Shown here: positions 16,623 to 25,236 of the stretch, in pieces
Numbering within the stretch: position 1 is the first letter of the stretch
How the letters are laid out: every line of letters begins with the position of its first letter
Source of the DNA: Companilactobacillus alimentarius DSM 20249
GTDB taxonomy: Bacteria; Bacillota; Bacilli; Lactobacillales; Lactobacillaceae
DNA: 64,000 nt
Direction: 5' to 3'
Assembly: GCF_002849895.1 (NCBI RefSeq)
Contig: NZ_CP018867.1
Location: forward strand, 744,001 to 808,000
Program-made: the position numbers and the translations under genes
The notes under the pieces: model-generated
Databases searched by the model: none
Told to the model about the DNA's origin: nothing
What the model saw: the letters and a program-made list of their open reading frames with translations, nothing else

Positions 16623-16728
16623 GTTGGAAGAAACCCAAAACATGCGATAATCAAATATTCAATAGTACAATCCTTCTATAGAATAATTCTTCTAACGATA
16701 AACACTGCCTACATGGCGGTGTTTTTTT
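16623..16728 (+). ncRNA. Probable small RNA of about 106 nt
   Basis: A promoter and a strong terminator bracket 106 bases without a usable open frame. GTTGGAAGAA (16623-16632) pairs with TTCTTCTAAC (16687-16696) over ten positions (one G-U), enclosing an AT-rich interior. A terminator hairpin follows, AACACTGCC/GGCGGTGTT (16701-16723) with seven T residues. No plus-strand gene lies upstream for this terminator to serve, since uspA reads the other way. It is not tRNA-like and does not pair with the CRISPR repeat. Function unknown; a trans-acting regulatory RNA is the simplest guess. Confidence 0.55.
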
Positions 16729-16791
16729 CATATTAATCGCTAGTTTTCACCATTTTAGATATAATAAGCAAAAGTCTAAGAGGTGAAAATA

Positions 16792-16995
16792 TTGAAAAAA
16801 AAATTAAAAAAGCTTATTAGATTAAATATATTCTTCACTTCGGCTATGATCCTAGGCGATCTTCTAATTGTTCATCATCATACTAATGACAATCAAGATG
16901 CCGTCAGACAAGTCAGCGCTTCTAATCAAATGCGTATTCGTAAGGGATTAAAAACCGTCCATGCCGATGAAGAATTTGAACATAGCGACGATTAG
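16792..16995 (+). CDS. Small exported or membrane peptide of unknown function
   Basis: A 67-residue product when started at the TTG at 16792, which has AAGAGGTG at the right distance; an in-frame GTG at 16783 lies inside that ribosome site. The N-terminus is very basic (KKKLKKLIRL), then hydrophobic (NIFFTSAMILGDLLIV), followed by a His pair and a charged tail ending in DEEFEHSDD. A -10 box TATAAT lies at 16760-16765. No known family recognised. Confidence 0.5.
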   Translation: MKKKLKKLIRLNIFFTSAMILGDLLIVHHHTNDNQDAVRQVSASNQMRIRKGLKTVHADEEFEHSDD

Positions 16996-17140
16996 AATAA
17001 CAAAGTACAAAGTTTCCTTAGTTTCCAAATTCGAACATATTAAATACATTAAAAATATTTTAATCTAAAATTATACTATCTTCGAATGGAATGTTTAAAT
17101 TTGCTTAGATATAATTAGGAAAAATATTTAGGAGCTTAAC

Positions 17141-17653
17141 ATGAAACGTAAAGCACTTCTCTTAATTTCTCTAGCAACCATTGCTTTTAACAACTCCATC
17201 ATCATTGTCAATGCCGACACTACCAACCACTCAGATGAGAAGCGAGCCGAAAAGTTCTTCAAAAAAATCAAGAATTTCAACCAAAAAATCAATCAAGATA
17301 TACTTGATAAGACTGTTGCCGCAAATAGAACTCTCAAGAATAAGTATCAATCAACCAACGAGGAAACACTCAATCTCAATCGCTATTGGACAACTTTTAT
17401 TAAAAAAATTAATTATTTAAAAAATGATCAATTAGAAATCTATGTAACTGCCGATTTTAAAAAACTGTCACAATCAAAAAGATCGCAAATAATCGAATTT
17501 ACACAGCAATTAGCCCTTAGTCAACTTGATACCTTTAAAGCCGTGAGTGATTTGGCTTATGGTGAGAGCTTAGCTGTTACGATTTTTTGCGATGGAAACT
17601 ATTTAGGGCGTAGCCTTTTTATGAATAATAAAGAGTTTAGATGGAAATCCTAA
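17141..17653 (+). CDS. Small secreted protein of unknown function
   Basis: A 170-residue protein with a clear signal peptide (MKRKALLLISLATIAF, cleavage probably after VNA at about 25). The mature part is Lys/Asn-rich and helical up to about residue 130, then has LAYGESLAVTIFCDGNYLG. It has an AGGAG site and a TATAAT box at 17110-17115. I recognise no domain. It lies among other small exported products of unknown role. Confidence 0.65.
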   Translation: MKRKALLLISLATIAFNNSIIIVNADTTNHSDEKRAEKFFKKIKNFNQKINQDILDKTVAANRTLKNKYQSTNEETLNLNRYWTTFIKKINYLKNDQLEIYVTADFKKLSQSKRSQIIEFTQQLALSQLDTFKAVSDLAYGESLAVTIFCDGNYLGRSLFMNNKEFRWKS

Positions 17654-17711
17654 GAAAACGTGCTTATCCAAAAGAATTATTATAAGATATATTAATATTG
17701 GGGGGATTAGC

Positions 17712-19195
17712 ATGAAGACTTTTTTCAAAAGAAAATTAACTACTTCATATTTATCGGGACGTTCCTATACTTTTTCATTATTTCATTTCTAATAATTCCA
17801 GTTGGCGACGATTTTTTTTGGTGGGGGAAACCAGGACATTATCTACTAACACATAATTTTTTTAGTTCTGATCCTGGTGTAGGAGGTAGTTCTAACGGAA
17901 GATATTTAGGAAATCTTTTGGAAATAACTATAATGCATAGTCCTATAATTGCGGGGTTTCTTTATGCAACCGTCATTTCACTTTTTATTTGGTGTTTATG
18001 GAAATTAAGTGGCAAGAGATTAGCTTTAGTCATGGCGTTAGCTTTTTTTGTAACTACGCAAATGGGTTATATTCAAACCGTTTTTCTGTGGTTTGCCGGA
18101 TTTATTAACTATTTACCACCTATTACCGCCTTGTTGCTTTACTTTGTCCTATTAGAAAAATATTTACGACAAAATAAAATTATTTTTTTACCAGGATATT
18201 TTTTAATCTCGGTAATTGGTGGATTATTTGTAGAACATATGACGCTTTATCAAATTTTTGTGGGTATACTTTCAATTCTATCCATTTATTTATTAAATAA
18301 ACGCACAAGTAAGCATCTTTCAATAATGCCTGCATTTTTGTACAGTTTGGGAGCACTTTGTTCAGCGGCATTAATGTTCAGTAACCCTTCGTATTATCAT
18401 GGCAGTGACTACCGGACTATTTCTCCCAACCCTTTGACTTACATTGATAATTTTGTCAGTATAACCCACTTTTGGATGATCACTTTTAACTACATTACAA
18501 TTATTTTGATCTGTGTGGCAATTATCCTAATTAGTTTAAATAAATTCAAGAAAACAAGTTCTAAATCTTTATCAATCATCCCGGCAATATTCTTCATTAT
18601 TTATTATCTTGGCATCAATACTTACCTTGATCCGACTTTAAAGCTTAAACTTACCAAGAATTCAATTGATTCTACGCTGGCCTCAACTGACAGTCTTATC
18701 GGTCTAGCCTTTTTAATTTACCTAATTATTTGTACCCTAATTATCTTTAGGGGATTAAACAATATTAATGTAAAATTTTATCTGTTTAGTTATTTTGCTT
18801 TATGCATCCCCTTTTTCTTCATTACTTCTCCTATCTTTATCAGAGAATATTTTTCATCATATGTATTCCTATTCATTATCAGTATCATTTACATCAATAA
18901 AGCACTCGCTTTTAAATATCATCTAACGCCTAAGTTGCTCACCCGTACACTTGGAATTGTCGTTTGCCTAAGCTACTTAGTGGTCATGACAATGATGCTT
19001 TCCAATTATCAAGTTAACCTTAAAAGAGTTGCCGATGATGATTTTCTCTATGAAGAAAAAACTTTAAAACATAAAGTTCCTTATCCAAATTACGTAGCTT
19101 CAAACGATTCTCTAATGATGCAATCCCCAATGTATTGGCATAATCGTCTCGGTTTCAAATTCAACGACTATTTTTATAATAAAAAGTATAAATAA
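17712..19195 (+). pseudogene. Polytopic membrane protein (DUF6056/GtrII-like) with a 5' frameshift
   Basis: The ATG at 17712 follows a GGGGGG ribosome site and begins MKTFFKRK, but that frame stops after 26 codons. The rest of the protein is in another frame, open from 17711 to 19195, and includes the segment VGDDFFWWGKPGHYLLTHNF and NGRYLGNLLE before about ten transmembrane segments. The frames join best in the A-rich tract at about 17727-17737, so a one-base change there has broken the gene, or expression depends on slippage. The only in-frame start is TTG at 17918, which would lose the conserved GDD and GRYLG motifs. The family resembles DUF6056/GtrII-like membrane glycosyltransferase-type proteins. 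Exact role unknown. Confidence 0.65.
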
Positions 19196-19319
19196 TGTAA
19201 AAAAATTATTGAATATTTTACTAATCTAATTTGTTGCAAATTGAATTGCAGTAATTTCTTGTCAAAATTATCCTTTTTTAAATATACTTCAATAAACAAT
19301 TGAAGGAGGGATAATTTTT

Positions 19320-19805
19320 ATGAAGAATATTCTTACGAAAAAGGGACCAGTTTCTTTAATACTATTTGTGGTACTAATTGAATTACTTGGGGGATTATCT
19401 TCAGCTTTTGCCGGTAATATTAAACTAAAGTATAATGCTTTGGACTTACCGCCTCTGTCGCCGCCTGATTACGTATTTGGGATTGTCTGGCCGATTCTCT
19501 ACTTAATGATTGCCATCGCTGGATATTTAATTATTTTTTCAGATAAACCGTCTTCAAGATTAAAGTTCGTTGCCTCCGGATTATTTTGGCTACAATTATT
19601 GTTAAATTTCATTTGGTCGATAATATTTTTTAACGAATATTATCTCTGGGGAGTAGTAGTTATCTTATTATTAGATATCATTGTTCTGCTATGTCTATTC
19701 TTCTTTTCAATGATAAATCGAATCGCCAGTTATCTTCTGATTCCCTATATGATCTGGATACTTTTCGCAACCTATCTAACTATCGGCGTGACAATTCTAA
19801 ATTAA
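19320..19805 (+). CDS. tspO: TspO/MBR-family protein
   Basis: A 161-residue protein with five hydrophobic segments and the TspO pattern: PPLSPPDYVFGIVWPILYLM, then FWLQLLLNFIWSIIFF and PYMIWILFATYLT. TspO/MBR proteins bind porphyrins and cholesterol-like ligands and act in stress or porphyrin handling. A GGAGGG site precedes the ATG at 19320. It is monocistronic and ends in the hairpin at 19832-19884. Confidence 0.9.
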   Translation: MKNILTKKGPVSLILFVVLIELLGGLSSAFAGNIKLKYNALDLPPLSPPDYVFGIVWPILYLMIAIAGYLIIFSDKPSSRLKFVASGLFWLQLLLNFIWSIIFFNEYYLWGVVVILLLDIIVLLCLFFFSMINRIASYLLIPYMIWILFATYLTIGVTILN

Positions 19806-19831
19806 GGACCCCCTTATCAAAAAACGTATCT

Positions 19832-19884
19832 AAAGTGCTTCATAACTATTAGATTTCTTATCTAATGATTATGAAGCATTTTTA
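19832..19884 (+). terminator. Terminator after tspO
   Basis: TGCTTCATAA ... TTATGAAGCA with an inner TTAGAT/ATCTAA helix, followed by TTTTTAA. Confidence 0.75.
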
Positions 19885-20062
19885 ATTTAGAACTCCTATA
19901 CTTTTGATCTCAACTCTTTTATTCAAAATAATTTTAGAGAACAAAATTATTAATTTCTATGATATTAGACGCACGTATTTCCTATTCATTTGATAGAAGT
20001 TACAATCCTAAGTACAACACACCTGCAAAGATGGACAAATGCTTTACCACTTTCTTTAAATC

Positions 20063-20099
20063 AAAAAAATAACATTCAATTAAATTGATTGAATGTTAT
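20063..20099 (-). terminator. Terminator of small gene copy A, overlapping its stop codon
   Basis: Perfect 12-bp stem ATAACATTCAAT / ATTGAATGTTAT (20069-20080 with 20088-20099) and a U run on the minus strand. The stop codon (20096-20098) is inside the stem. Copy B has a decayed version at 20603-20639. Confidence 0.75.
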
Positions 20100-20326
20100 C
20101 CAGCAGCGTACATCATAGTTTTCGGCGGATTATTTTTTAATTCCAAGGTTCCAACAACATAGTTAATGATAAAACCGATTGGAAATAGAATACTAAAATT
20201 ACCCCTGGTTGAAATACTGTTGTTATCTAACTTATTTACCGTAACAAAGCCAATATCATCACCACATATAACTTTATATGTTCTCTCAGAACTATTTTCT
20301 ACAACCAAAATAAATTCTATCAACAT
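20096..20326 (-). CDS. Small protein of a duplicated pair, copy A
   Basis: A 76-residue protein, start ATG at 20326, nine bases after AGAGG (a GTG three bases earlier is also possible). It is identical to copy B at 66 of 76 positions. Sequence features are ENSSERTYKVIC, GFVTVNKLDNNS and a hydrophobic turn, FSILFPIGFIINYVVG, followed by KNNPPKTMMYAAG. No family recognised. It is a plausible single-pass or peripheral membrane protein. Several differences between the copies are silent in this frame, which supports the minus-strand reading and argues against the antisense frames. Confidence 0.6.
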   Translation of the reverse strand: MLIEFILVVENSSERTYKVICGDDIGFVTVNKLDNNSISTRGNFSILFPIGFIINYVVGTLELKNNPPKTMMYAAG

Positions 20327-20329
20327 CAC

Positions 20330-20467
20330 CTATCGCCTCTTTCTTTTGATCAAGCTCTTATTTCTTTGATAATCATAAGTTTTATTTGTTAAGTCTTGTA
20401 CTTTAACATAAATTATTTTAGAACTATCCATTAAATTTGCTTTATAAACCTTATATTTTAGTCTCAT
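20330..20467 (-). CDS. Possible 45-residue protein upstream of copy A
   Basis: An open frame from ATG 20467 to TAG 20330, whose stop is directly followed by the GTGATG start region of copy A (TAGGTGATG). The product is basic (MRLKYKVYKANL ... NKSLIKRKRR). No ribosome site is visible, and copy B has lost this segment by a 92-base deletion. It may be a leader peptide translated together with copy A, or simply transcribed leader. Confidence 0.3.
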   Translation of the reverse strand: MRLKYKVYKANLMDSSKIIYVKVQDLTNKTYDYQRNKSLIKRKRR

Positions 20468-20602
20468 TGTACCACGTCCTAACAGGTTGAGCATAAGGAT
20501 ATATTATCCCTTAACTATATGACCCTGTAAGGCTACAATCAACACAATATTTAACGTCTTTTATAATTTGTGAAAAATAAACCCTTTAACGTTATACTGG
20601 GA

Positions 20603-20889
20603 CAAAAAATAACGTCTAATTAAATTGATCGAATGTTATCCAGCGGCGTACATCATAGTTTTTGGCGGATTGTTTTTATATTTCAAGCTTCTAACAACAT
20701 AGTTAGTGATAAAGCCGATTGGAAATAGAATACTAAAATTACCCCTAGTTGAAATACTGTTGTTATCTAATTTGTTTACCGTAACAAAACCAATATCATC
20801 ATCACATATAACTTTATATGTTCTCTCAGAACTATTTTCTACAACCAAAACGAATTTCATCATCATTATCTATCGCCTCTTTCTTTTGA
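20603..20889. repeat. Duplicated small-gene cassette, copy B
   Basis: Match to 20063-20349 at an offset of 540. Beyond 20889 the copies diverge abruptly, then resume at 20894-20937. Confidence 0.85.
20636..20866 (-). CDS. Small protein of a duplicated pair, copy B
   Basis: A 76-residue paralogue of copy A. It begins MMMKFVLVVENSSERTYKV, nine bases after a conserved AGAGG. The ten differences from copy A cluster at the N-terminus and in the segment after the hydrophobic stretch (NYVVRSLKYK instead of NYVVGTLELK). The upstream 45-codon frame of copy A is missing. No known domain. Confidence 0.6.
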   Translation of the reverse strand: MMMKFVLVVENSSERTYKVICDDDIGFVTVNKLDNNSISTRGNFSILFPIGFITNYVVRSLKYKNNPPKTMMYAAG

Positions 20890-21250
20890 CCCAAAACCTT
20901 ATATTTTGGTCTCATTGTATCACGTTCTAACGGGTTGTCCGAGTGTAACTAATATAATTTTGTGTTATATCATAGTTTGAATTAAACTCCTTTTTTATTT
21001 TTAATATGGCTGGATCTACCACATCATATTCAACATTTAAAATATAATTCATAGTGACTGTTATAATTATTATTTTAATTCTAGAATTTTCATCTTTTCA
21101 TGACTGTAATCATATTGTCCCACTGACCGACATATTGAAGTCTAGTTACACTCACTAATCATTATACTAATCTCTCAAGACCAAATTGTTTTTGATATGT
21201 CGCACTCAATATATTAATGCTTTTCATTTCTCTTTCATTTTTCACATAGT
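20890..21250. other. Gene-poor stretch with decayed sequence
   Basis: No confident gene. On the minus strand short frames remain, the clearest from ATG 21052 to TAG 20927 (41 residues, MNYILNVEYDVVDPAIL ...), without a ribosome site. An 11-bp perfect inverted repeat flanks 20941-21153. This looks like decayed remains of small genes next to the duplicated cassette. Confidence 0.4.
20941..21153. repeat. 213-bp segment bounded by an 11-bp inverted repeat
   Basis: GAGTGTAACTA (20941-20951) and TAGTTACACTC (21143-21153) are perfect inverted repeats. No transposase and no clear target duplication. Could be a small non-autonomous element or coincidence. Confidence 0.3.
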
Positions 21251-21287
21251 AAAAAAATAGGAATGCTGTTAAGTCAGCATTCCTATT
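21251..21287 (-). terminator. Terminator after tRNA-Ser
   Basis: Perfect 13-bp stem AATAGGAATGCTG / CAGCATTCCTATT with a 6-base loop and a U run on the minus strand. Confidence 0.85.
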
Positions 21288-21327
21288 AATTCATACAAGA
21301 ATTTTTATTCTCTTTCACTCTAAATAA

Positions 21328-21416
21328 GGAGAGTACAGGATTTGAACCTGCGCGCCTGCTATAAAACAGGTTCGCCGGATTTCGAGTCCGGTGCATTACC
21401 ACTCTGCCAACTCTCC
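21328..21416 (-). tRNA. tRNA-Ser(CGA)
   Basis: 89 bases fold as a class II tRNA: acceptor GGAGAGT/ACTCTCC, D arm with GTGGTAATGC, anticodon stem CCGGA/TCCGG around CTCGAAA (anticodon CGA, reading UCG), a long variable arm, and the T arm with GGTTCAAATCC. No CCA is encoded. The base after the acceptor is T, whereas bacterial tRNA-Ser usually has G73. It lies just downstream of apt and may be read through from recJ-apt. Confidence 0.93.
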
Positions 21417-21447
21417 ATAATAAAGGTCTTTACAGACCTATTTTAAA

Positions 21448-21966
21448 TTAATATTGCATAAGAGTAAACATATCATACCCTTTTATTTTATCACGTCCGT
21501 GCAAATCAGTTAATTCGATTAAGAAGGCTGTCCCAACAACAATACCGCCTAATTTTTCAATTAACTTGATTGTAGCGGCTAATGTACCGCCTGTGGCCAT
21601 TAAATCATCAACAACCAAAACCTTTTGTCCTGGTTTGATCGCATCTTTTTGCATATACAACGAACCTTGACCATATTCTAGGTCATATGTGACTGAGACG
21701 GTCTCACGAGGAAGCTTTCCTTTCTTACGAGCAGGAGCAAAACCAATCCCCATATTATATGCCACCGGGCATCCGACGATAAAGCCACGTGCCTCAGGTC
21801 CTGCAATCATTTCTGCACCACGACTTTTAGCATACTCAACAATCTTATCGGTTGCTGCAGCATAAGCTTTACCATCAGCCATTAATGGTGAAATATCTCG
21901 AAATAGTACACCAGGTTCTGGAAAATCTTGAACATTAGCTACATATTTCTTAAAATCAATATCCAT
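21448..21966 (-). CDS. apt: Adenine phosphoribosyltransferase
   Basis: A 172-residue enzyme (the standard length) converting adenine and PRPP to AMP in purine salvage. The PRPP-binding motif is [13 protein letters not shown], and the N-terminus has [14 protein letters not shown] and the middle [12 protein letters not shown] start at ATG 21966; the longer in-frame start at 22011 would overlap recJ and adds residues absent from the family. recJ stops 22 bases upstream, a common recJ-apt arrangement. Confidence 0.95.
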   Translation of the reverse strand: MDIDFKKYVANVQDFPEPGVLFRDISPLMADGKAYAAATDKIVEYAKSRGAEMIAGPEARGFIVGCPVAYNMGIGFAPARKKGKLPRETVSVTYDLEYGQGSLYMQKDAIKPGQKVLVVDDLMATGGTLAATIKLIEKLGGIVVGTAFLIELTDLHGRDKIKGYDMFTLMQY

Positions 21967-21988
21967 TTTTTTAAATTCCCCATTCAAT

Positions 21989-24298
21989 CTAACAATGGCA
22001 ATCGTAATCACTCATCCAGGATAAGAGATCGTCAAAGTTGGACTCAATTAATATTTTTTCAACATCATTGCGTTGTAATCTCTTTAAGTAAGTCGGAGAT
22101 TCAATCAATTCGCGTTGTTGTGAAGCATTAGCCTTTTCAACAAAGCCATTTACCATTTTAACAAAATTTAGCTCAAAAAACACTTTTAAATAAAAATCAA
22201 TGTCATTTTTTTCAAAATTAAGGTACTTAGCAACCAAGTCCATCTGATCTACTTTAATATTTTGATGAGTATAAAGATACTTTAAAAGTGTCTTCATCCT
22301 TGACATATCTGGCTTTAGATACCCCCTTGTTAAATTAGTATGGAAGAATAAGGCTGTGTGAGTCGATTTATTATTTTGAATAAATTTTTCAAATAATTTT
22401 AAATCATGCGGACGATCATAAATCAAAATGTTCTCCCCATCGACATCTTCATTATATCGAACCATCTTAGAATTAACTTTTGATCTCTTCGCAGCCTCAT
22501 AATAAGTTTCGTTAAAGAAAACAATATTATCAAAATGATCCATTATCTCAGCGGATATTCGTTTATTACGATAATCCAGATAAATCTTTTTCAAAGTTTG
22601 AATTTTCGCAGCCATGGGTGAAACTTGAAAATCATCTAGCATTAATTGCAAATTCTTACGACCAGCCCACTCATTGATTCCAATCTCACCGTAAACGTCA
22701 CAAATCGCACCATTCACTTCTTTGGACTTTTGATACATCCCAAACCCAATTGCGTCAACTTGATGGCTCTGATCGGCAATTTTCACTTTCAAATGCGTAC
22801 CATCTTGACCGATTGATCTAGGTTGCATTAATTCAACATTCTCCAATTTAATAACTGGTTTAGGATTTCCCATTCCAAATGGAGCTAAGGCGTTGATACT
22901 CTTGATCAAATCAAAATTTAAATCAGCTACATTAAGATCCAAATCGTAATTCTTCACAACTGGAGCTTTGTAATCATAACCCTGCTTGGCTGGTTCAGTT
23001 TGAACTAATTTAGTTAATTTATCAAGTTGTGTTTCTTCAATTGAAAAGCCACATGCCTGTGCATGTCCTCCAAAAGCAGTAAATAAATCTTGATACTGTT
23101 GTAAGGCGGTAAAAAGATTGAAACCTTCGGGACTTCGACCTGACCCTTTCATAATGCCGCTATTTTCGTCAAATTGTGTCGCTAAAACTGGTTTATTTTC
23201 TTGATCCATGGCACGGCTAGCAACGATTCCTAAAACTCCTTGGTGCCAATTATTACCTTTTAAGACTAAAACACCGTTATCATGCTGTGCTTGGATTTGA
23301 CTCTGAGCGTCTGCAAAAGCCGTTGCAACTAATTCTTGTCGATGAGAGTTGATCTCCTCAGTCTCATTGACAATTTCTTTAGCAAAGTTTTCATCGCCAG
23401 TTGTCAACAATTCAATGCCAGATGAAGCATTATCTAAGCGACCTAAGGCATTGATTCTTGGAGCAATTTTAAAGCCAATATCCTCTTCACTGATATCGTT
23501 TAGTTTAACTTTGCATTTTTTAATTAAGGCACTCAACCCTACATGATGATTTTGTTTCATTTGCTTGAGTCCCTCAGTTACAATAACTCGATTCTCACCT
23601 TTTAAAGCCACTGAATCAGCAACTGTTCCAATTGCGGCTAGATCAATCAATTCTAAAGCTTCGTCTCCCAATAGCGCATCAGCAATCTTAAAAGCTACTC
23701 CTGCACCTGATAAGTATGGACAGACGTATTCTGAACCTGGAATAGTCGGGTGCACAATAGCATCCGCTTCAGGTAATTCTTTTGGCAGATCATGGTGATC
23801 AGTTATAATAACTTTGATACCACGATCCTTTAAATATTTGATCTCATCTTTGCCACTGACACCATTATCGACCGTTATCAGAAGATTTATTCCTTTATCG
23901 GCTAATTCCTTATAACGATCCAAATTAGGCCCATAACCGTCTTTAAAACGATCAGGAATATAAAAAATTGGTTTAGCTCCCAATTTTTGCAACGTTAATT
24001 TCATAATTGAGGTACTTGTTACACCATCAGCATCGTAATCGCCGTAAATAGCAATCTTACTCTCGGAATTAATTGCATCATCTATGATTTCTAAAGCCTT
24101 GTCCATATCGTGCAAACCGAACGGATCTTGTAATTCATCAACATTGGCATGTAAAAATGACTCGACCTCAGAATCGTCAACAATTCCCCGTTGTAGCAAC
24201 AATTGTGCCACGATTTTATTTATATCTTTTTTAGAAGCAAACTCTTCTATTGCTTGTTTTGTGGGTTCTTTACGCTTTTCCCAATTTATTAATGTCAA
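21989..24298 (-). CDS. recJ: Single-stranded-DNA-specific exonuclease RecJ
   Basis: A protein of about 769 residues with the DHH-family catalytic motifs [11 protein letters not shown] (about 80-90) and ITDHHDLP (about 160), DHHA1 region [11 protein letters not shown], and a Firmicutes-type C-terminal extension. RecJ degrades single-stranded DNA 5' to 3' in recombination and mismatch repair. The start is uncertain: TTG at 24298 is preceded by AGTAGGTGAT and gives [12 protein letters not shown], the usual beginning; an upstream in-frame TTG at 24316 is possible. Operon with apt. Confidence 0.93.
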   Translation of the reverse strand: MTLINWEKRKEPTKQAIEEFASKKDINKIVAQLLLQRGIVDDSEVESFLHANVDELQDPFGLHDMDKALEIIDDAINSESKIAIYGDYDADGVTSTSIMKLTLQKLGAKPIFYIPDRFKDGYGPNLDRYKELADKGINLLITVDNGVSGKDEIKYLKDRGIKVIITDHHDLPKELPEADAIVHPTIPGSEYVCPYLSGAGVAFKIADALLGDEALELIDLAAIGTVADSVALKGENRVIVTEGLKQMKQNHHVGLSALIKKCKVKLNDISEEDIGFKIAPRINALGRLDNASSGIELLTTGDENFAKEIVNETEEINSHRQELVATAFADAQSQIQAQHDNGVLVLKGNNWHQGVLGIVASRAMDQENKPVLATQFDENSGIMKGSGRSPEGFNLFTALQQYQDLFTAFGGHAQACGFSIEETQLDKLTKLVQTEPAKQGYDYKAPVVKNYDLDLNVADLNFDLIKSINALAPFGMGNPKPVIKLENVELMQPRSIGQDGTHLKVKIADQSHQVDAIGFGMYQKSKEVNGAICDVYGEIGINEWAGRKNLQLMLDDFQVSPMAAKIQTLKKIYLDYRNKRISAEIMDHFDNIVFFNETYYEAAKRSKVNSKMVRYNEDVDGENILIYDRPHDLKLFEKFIQNNKSTHTALFFHTNLTRGYLKPDMSRMKTLLKYLYTHQNIKVDQMDLVAKYLNFEKNDIDFYLKVFFELNFVKMVNGFVEKANASQQRELIESPTYLKRLQRNDVEKILIESNFDDLLSWMSDYDCHC

Positions 24299-24342
24299 TC
24301 CATCACCTACTAACAACTAATTATATCAATTAATGAACGCAA

Positions 24343-24396
24343 AAAAAAAGGCTTGACAGAATCATTTATAATTTGATCTCATAAATTCAGCTATCG
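24343..24396 (-). terminator. Probable terminator after srtA
   Basis: GGCC-GATAG / CTGTC-AAGCC imperfect stem on the minus strand followed by a run of nine U. Long loop, so only moderately convincing. Confidence 0.45.
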
Positions 24397-24413
24397 GCCC
24401 TTTTAAGCTTAAA

Positions 24414-25082
24414 TTAAGAAAATACTGCTAAAGTTTTTTTATTGGCTGGTTGATTACTAACAAGTGATCCTTGTAGAGCCCAGCGATTAGTTCCCCCATC
24501 AGCACAAGTTATCAGCGTTAAAAGAGTTTGCCCTTTTATATCATCTAATAAATAAACTGCTGTTGGTGGAACGATTTTTTTATAAAATATCTTATAAGTA
24601 TAAACTCGTTTCATATCAGTAATATAAGCCATATCACCGATTTCAGCATTCTCTAACGGTGAAAATAACGCTCCCTTATTGGTCATATAGTGACCAGCTA
24701 GCGCATAATTATTCTTACCCATCTTTTCATTCTCTTTCATCGTGCCACCACCAGTGGATAACGAATTATCGCTCAATCCCACGACGATTGGAAGACGAAG
24801 GTTAACAGAGGGAACAGCCATTTTTCCAATCACGGCTGCATCGTTATTGACTGATGCTTTGGCAACCTGAGTTGCAGAGATCGGTTTTACTTTTTTGAAA
24901 TCGAATTGTCCCTTTTTCTTTGCATTAGAATGTGCTTTTTTAGCTGTCAAAGTAGTTAAGTTTCGTTCTGAAATTCTTTTAACTGCATATTCTTTGATTG
25001 GTTGGTTAAATATCAATGCCAAAGCAACTAAAAGAAGGATAATTGTTCCAAAAATTGAAAAGAATTTCTTCATCTTTTTCAT
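24414..25082 (-). CDS. srtA: Class A sortase
   Basis: A 222-residue membrane-anchored transpeptidase. It has an N-terminal anchor (FFSIFGTIILLLVALALIF) and the sortase domain with catalytic His in YALAGHYM, Cys in LLTLITCADGG and Arg in TNRWALQGSL. The TLxTC motif fits class A, the housekeeping sortase that joins LPxTG proteins to peptidoglycan. No LPxTG protein is encoded in this window. The start is one of two ATGs, at 25082 or 25073; neither has a strong ribosome site. Confidence 0.92.
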   Translation of the reverse strand: MKKMKKFFSIFGTIILLLVALALIFNQPIKEYAVKRISERNLTTLTAKKAHSNAKKKGQFDFKKVKPISATQVAKASVNNDAAVIGKMAVPSVNLRLPIVVGLSDNSLSTGGGTMKENEKMGKNNYALAGHYMTNKGALFSPLENAEIGDMAYITDMKRVYTYKIFYKKIVPPTAVYLLDDIKGQTLLTLITCADGGTNRWALQGSLVSNQPANKKTLAVFS

Positions 25083-25200
25083 TCCGTTTCAATAGATTTT
25101 CTTAATAATACTTTTAATATTAAAGCATAACTTAAAAAAAGTTAAATTATTAATTCACTTGATAGTTCAAGGATATTGATTTAATACTAACTAAATAAGT

Positions 25201-25206
25201 TATAAT
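25201..25206 (+). promoter_or_regulatory. -10 box of galE
   Basis: TATAAT 31 bases upstream of the galE start. A TTGATT is 19 bases upstream, a slightly long spacer. Confidence 0.5.
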
Positions 25207-25236
25207 ATAACTATAAACTAATTTGGAGGTAATTTT

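Larger units (their letters stand above)
20063..20349. repeat. Duplicated small-gene cassette, copy A
   Basis: This block matches 20603-20889 at a constant offset of 540 bases, with no indel and scattered substitutions. A further 44 bases (20446-20489) match 20894-20937. Copy A has about 96 bases between the two blocks where copy B has only 4. Confidence 0.85.

Noticed and set aside
16623-16728. tracrRNA for a type II CRISPR system
   Set aside because: The candidate small RNA has no stretch complementary to the repeat at 59015-59225, and that repeat is type I-E-like, which needs no tracrRNA.
20166-20369. Plus-strand frames opposite the duplicated small genes (20166-20369 and 20706-20930)
   Set aside because: They are also similar to each other, but only because the DNA is duplicated. 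The silent changes, ribosome sites and terminators fit the minus-strand genes.
24348-24375. Plus-strand promoter TTGACA with TATAAT between recJ and srtA
   Set aside because: The boxes are only 8 bases apart and no plus-strand gene follows.
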